From Desulfobacteraceae bacterium (GTDB lineage: Bacteria > Desulfobacterota > Syntrophobacteria > BM002): a stretch of 12,875 nt of DNA. The stretch spans positions 1 through 12,875 of the forward strand of contig PPDG01000587.1 in the NCBI GenBank assembly GCA_002899795.1, in the 5' to 3' direction. Numbering within the stretch: the stretch's first letter is position 1; each line of letters begins with the position of its first letter. The position numbers were made by a program, and so were the translations under genes. Positions 12,126 through 12,875 of this stretch are shown here, piece after piece. Below the pieces are notes generated by a model. The model was not told the DNA's origin. It saw only the letters and a program-made list of their open reading frames with translations, and searched no databases.

Positions 12126-12875
12126 GTCAGTACTACCTCCGGTTTTGGGGCGTCTCCGCCTCCGATGATGGTTGGTTTGATCCACTTGCGAATTACACCC
12201 TTCGCCGTGGGTTGGTTCCTGATGTGACCCCTTCTCCAGTGAGTGCGGGGGGAGGAGTGAGACCCCCCTGAGCTGCCGTTTGACCGACTTGTGTGGTCAG
12301 TCACGTGCAGGGTGCGGTAAGTTGGAATGGGAGCCTTGCCTGCCTTCTCCCGCTTCTTGTTGAGCTTGGCAGGCGGGGCGACCTTCTCTATCGGAGCGTT
12401 GCTGCAGGAGAGTATCCCCAGCATTCCGAAAGCTACCCGCAGTTCGTCCGCCATGTCCTTCATGATTATTTCAGCGGTTTCTGAATCCATGTCGCTCACC
12501 GTATCTTCGAACATCGGCAGGGCGGCGGTGACGCTAGGTTGCCCCGGTCCTCCAATTCCCAGATTCAGAGAGAGGTCGTCCGATATGAAGTACCACTCTT
12601 CCATGGTGTTCAGCATCTCGTAGGTAAACACTATGGAGATAGGAGCCACAGCCCACTGCAGTTGCACTTCATTGCTCTGCGGATGGTAGGCGCTCATCAG
12701 CGCGAACTGGGTGTCTGAGATCTCAACCAGAAGGATTATTCGCTTTAGTGCCAGCTCCTGAATTTTGTCGAGCTTCTCTTGGGGGACCCCCAGCTCACCG
12801 TAGTCGAAGTCGTACTCGATGGCCATGACAGGGTAGGGGAGCCTTTGGTTCTCTGTCTCTACGCTGGCCAGATCG
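12122..12875 (-). CDS. Conserved phage protein with basic RRGH-type C-terminus, 5' end beyond window
   Basis: The frame stays open to the right edge. The first ATG in view (12826) has no ribosome site, and the 16 codons before it (DLASVETENQRLPYPVMAIE...) read naturally through it, so the true start probably lies outside. About 250 residues are visible. The last ~75 residues, with KLNKKREKAGKAPIPTYRTL, HSSPRTHWRRGHIRN and WIKPTIIGG, match in layout a C-terminal region I know from hypothetical phage proteins (NkkR.k.GkppL..y.vL, H.SPR.H.RRGHiR, Wv....VG). Its function is unknown to me; the basic, His-rich end could bind nucleic acid. The N-terminal part (ISDTQFALMSAYHPQSNEVQLQWAV...) looks like an alpha/beta domain. 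It ends 4 bp inside the next gene. Confidence 0.82.
   Translation of the reverse strand, partial: DLASVETENQRLPYPVMAIEYDFDYGELGVPQEKLDKIQELALKRIILLVEISDTQFALMSAYHPQSNEVQLQWAVAPISIVFTYEMLNTMEEWYFISDDLSLNLGIGGPGQPSVTAALPMFEDTVSDMDSETAEIIMKDMADELRVAFGMLGILSCSNAPIEKVAPPAKLNKKREKAGKAPIPTYRTLHVTDHTSRSNGSSGGSHSSPRTHWRRGHIRNQPTAKGVIRKWIKPTIIGGGDAPKPEVVLT

Noticed and set aside
1..12875. tRNA genes, CRISPR arrays, insertion sequences, integrase or attachment sites
   Set aside because: None seen: no cloverleaf-like segment, no regularly spaced repeats, no transposase or recombinase motifs.

Overview
The window looks like part of a tailed dsDNA phage (or prophage) genome: a replication module followed by a run of short, mostly unrecognised genes. 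Every convincing gene is on the minus strand, packed head to tail with 1-4 bp overlaps or short gaps, and nearly all have a clear Shine-Dalgarno site. Transcription therefore runs from high to low coordinates. A bacterial host is clear. A Gram-negative, perhaps gammaproteobacterial, host would fit, but nothing here proves it. I see no tRNA, rRNA, CRISPR array, insertion sequence, integrase or structural phage gene, and no gene-free stretch longer than about 130 bp.

Layout in transcription order (right to left). 12875-10266: a gene cut by the right edge with a recognisable conserved phage C-terminal region, then five small unknown genes, one with a hydrophobic N-terminus and one overlapping its neighbour in another frame. 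10265-9035: a DUF932 (TIGR03299-type) protein behind an elaborate leader and in front of a palindrome-rich gap. 9034-7345: four small genes, one a zinc-ribbon plus helix-turn-helix-like protein, ending in a strong terminator at 7293-7321. 7234-4194: a small helix-turn-helix-like protein and a 927-residue primase-helicase (AEP/PrimPol domain, four-cysteine cluster, P-loop ATPase). 4110-2608: a SNF2-type helicase. 2484-1756: an acidic protein with its own promoter candidate and terminator, placed where a single-stranded DNA-binding protein could sit. 1655-1: a PolA-type DNA polymerase with both 5'-3' and 3'-5' exonuclease domains, cut by the left edge before its polymerase domain.

Together the left half is a self-contained replisome: PrimPol primase plus ATPase, SNF2 translocase, an SSB candidate, and a DNA polymerase that can also remove RNA primers.

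The most interesting material is regulatory. (1) A dyad GTAC-N3-GTAC occurs three times, all in gaps: once before the small helix-turn-helix gene and twice before the DUF932 gene. (2) A composite leader (dyad, then a GGGGC/GCCCC hairpin, then GCCCG..GGGAA) precedes both the SNF2 helicase and the DUF932 gene, with a covarying base pair; its last part also precedes the SSB candidate. (3) At least seven genes carry a perfect hairpin about 20-75 nt inside the coding region, with stems up to 11 bp and unrelated sequences. (4) Terminator-like hairpins near 9071-9152 face the plus strand, against all the genes.
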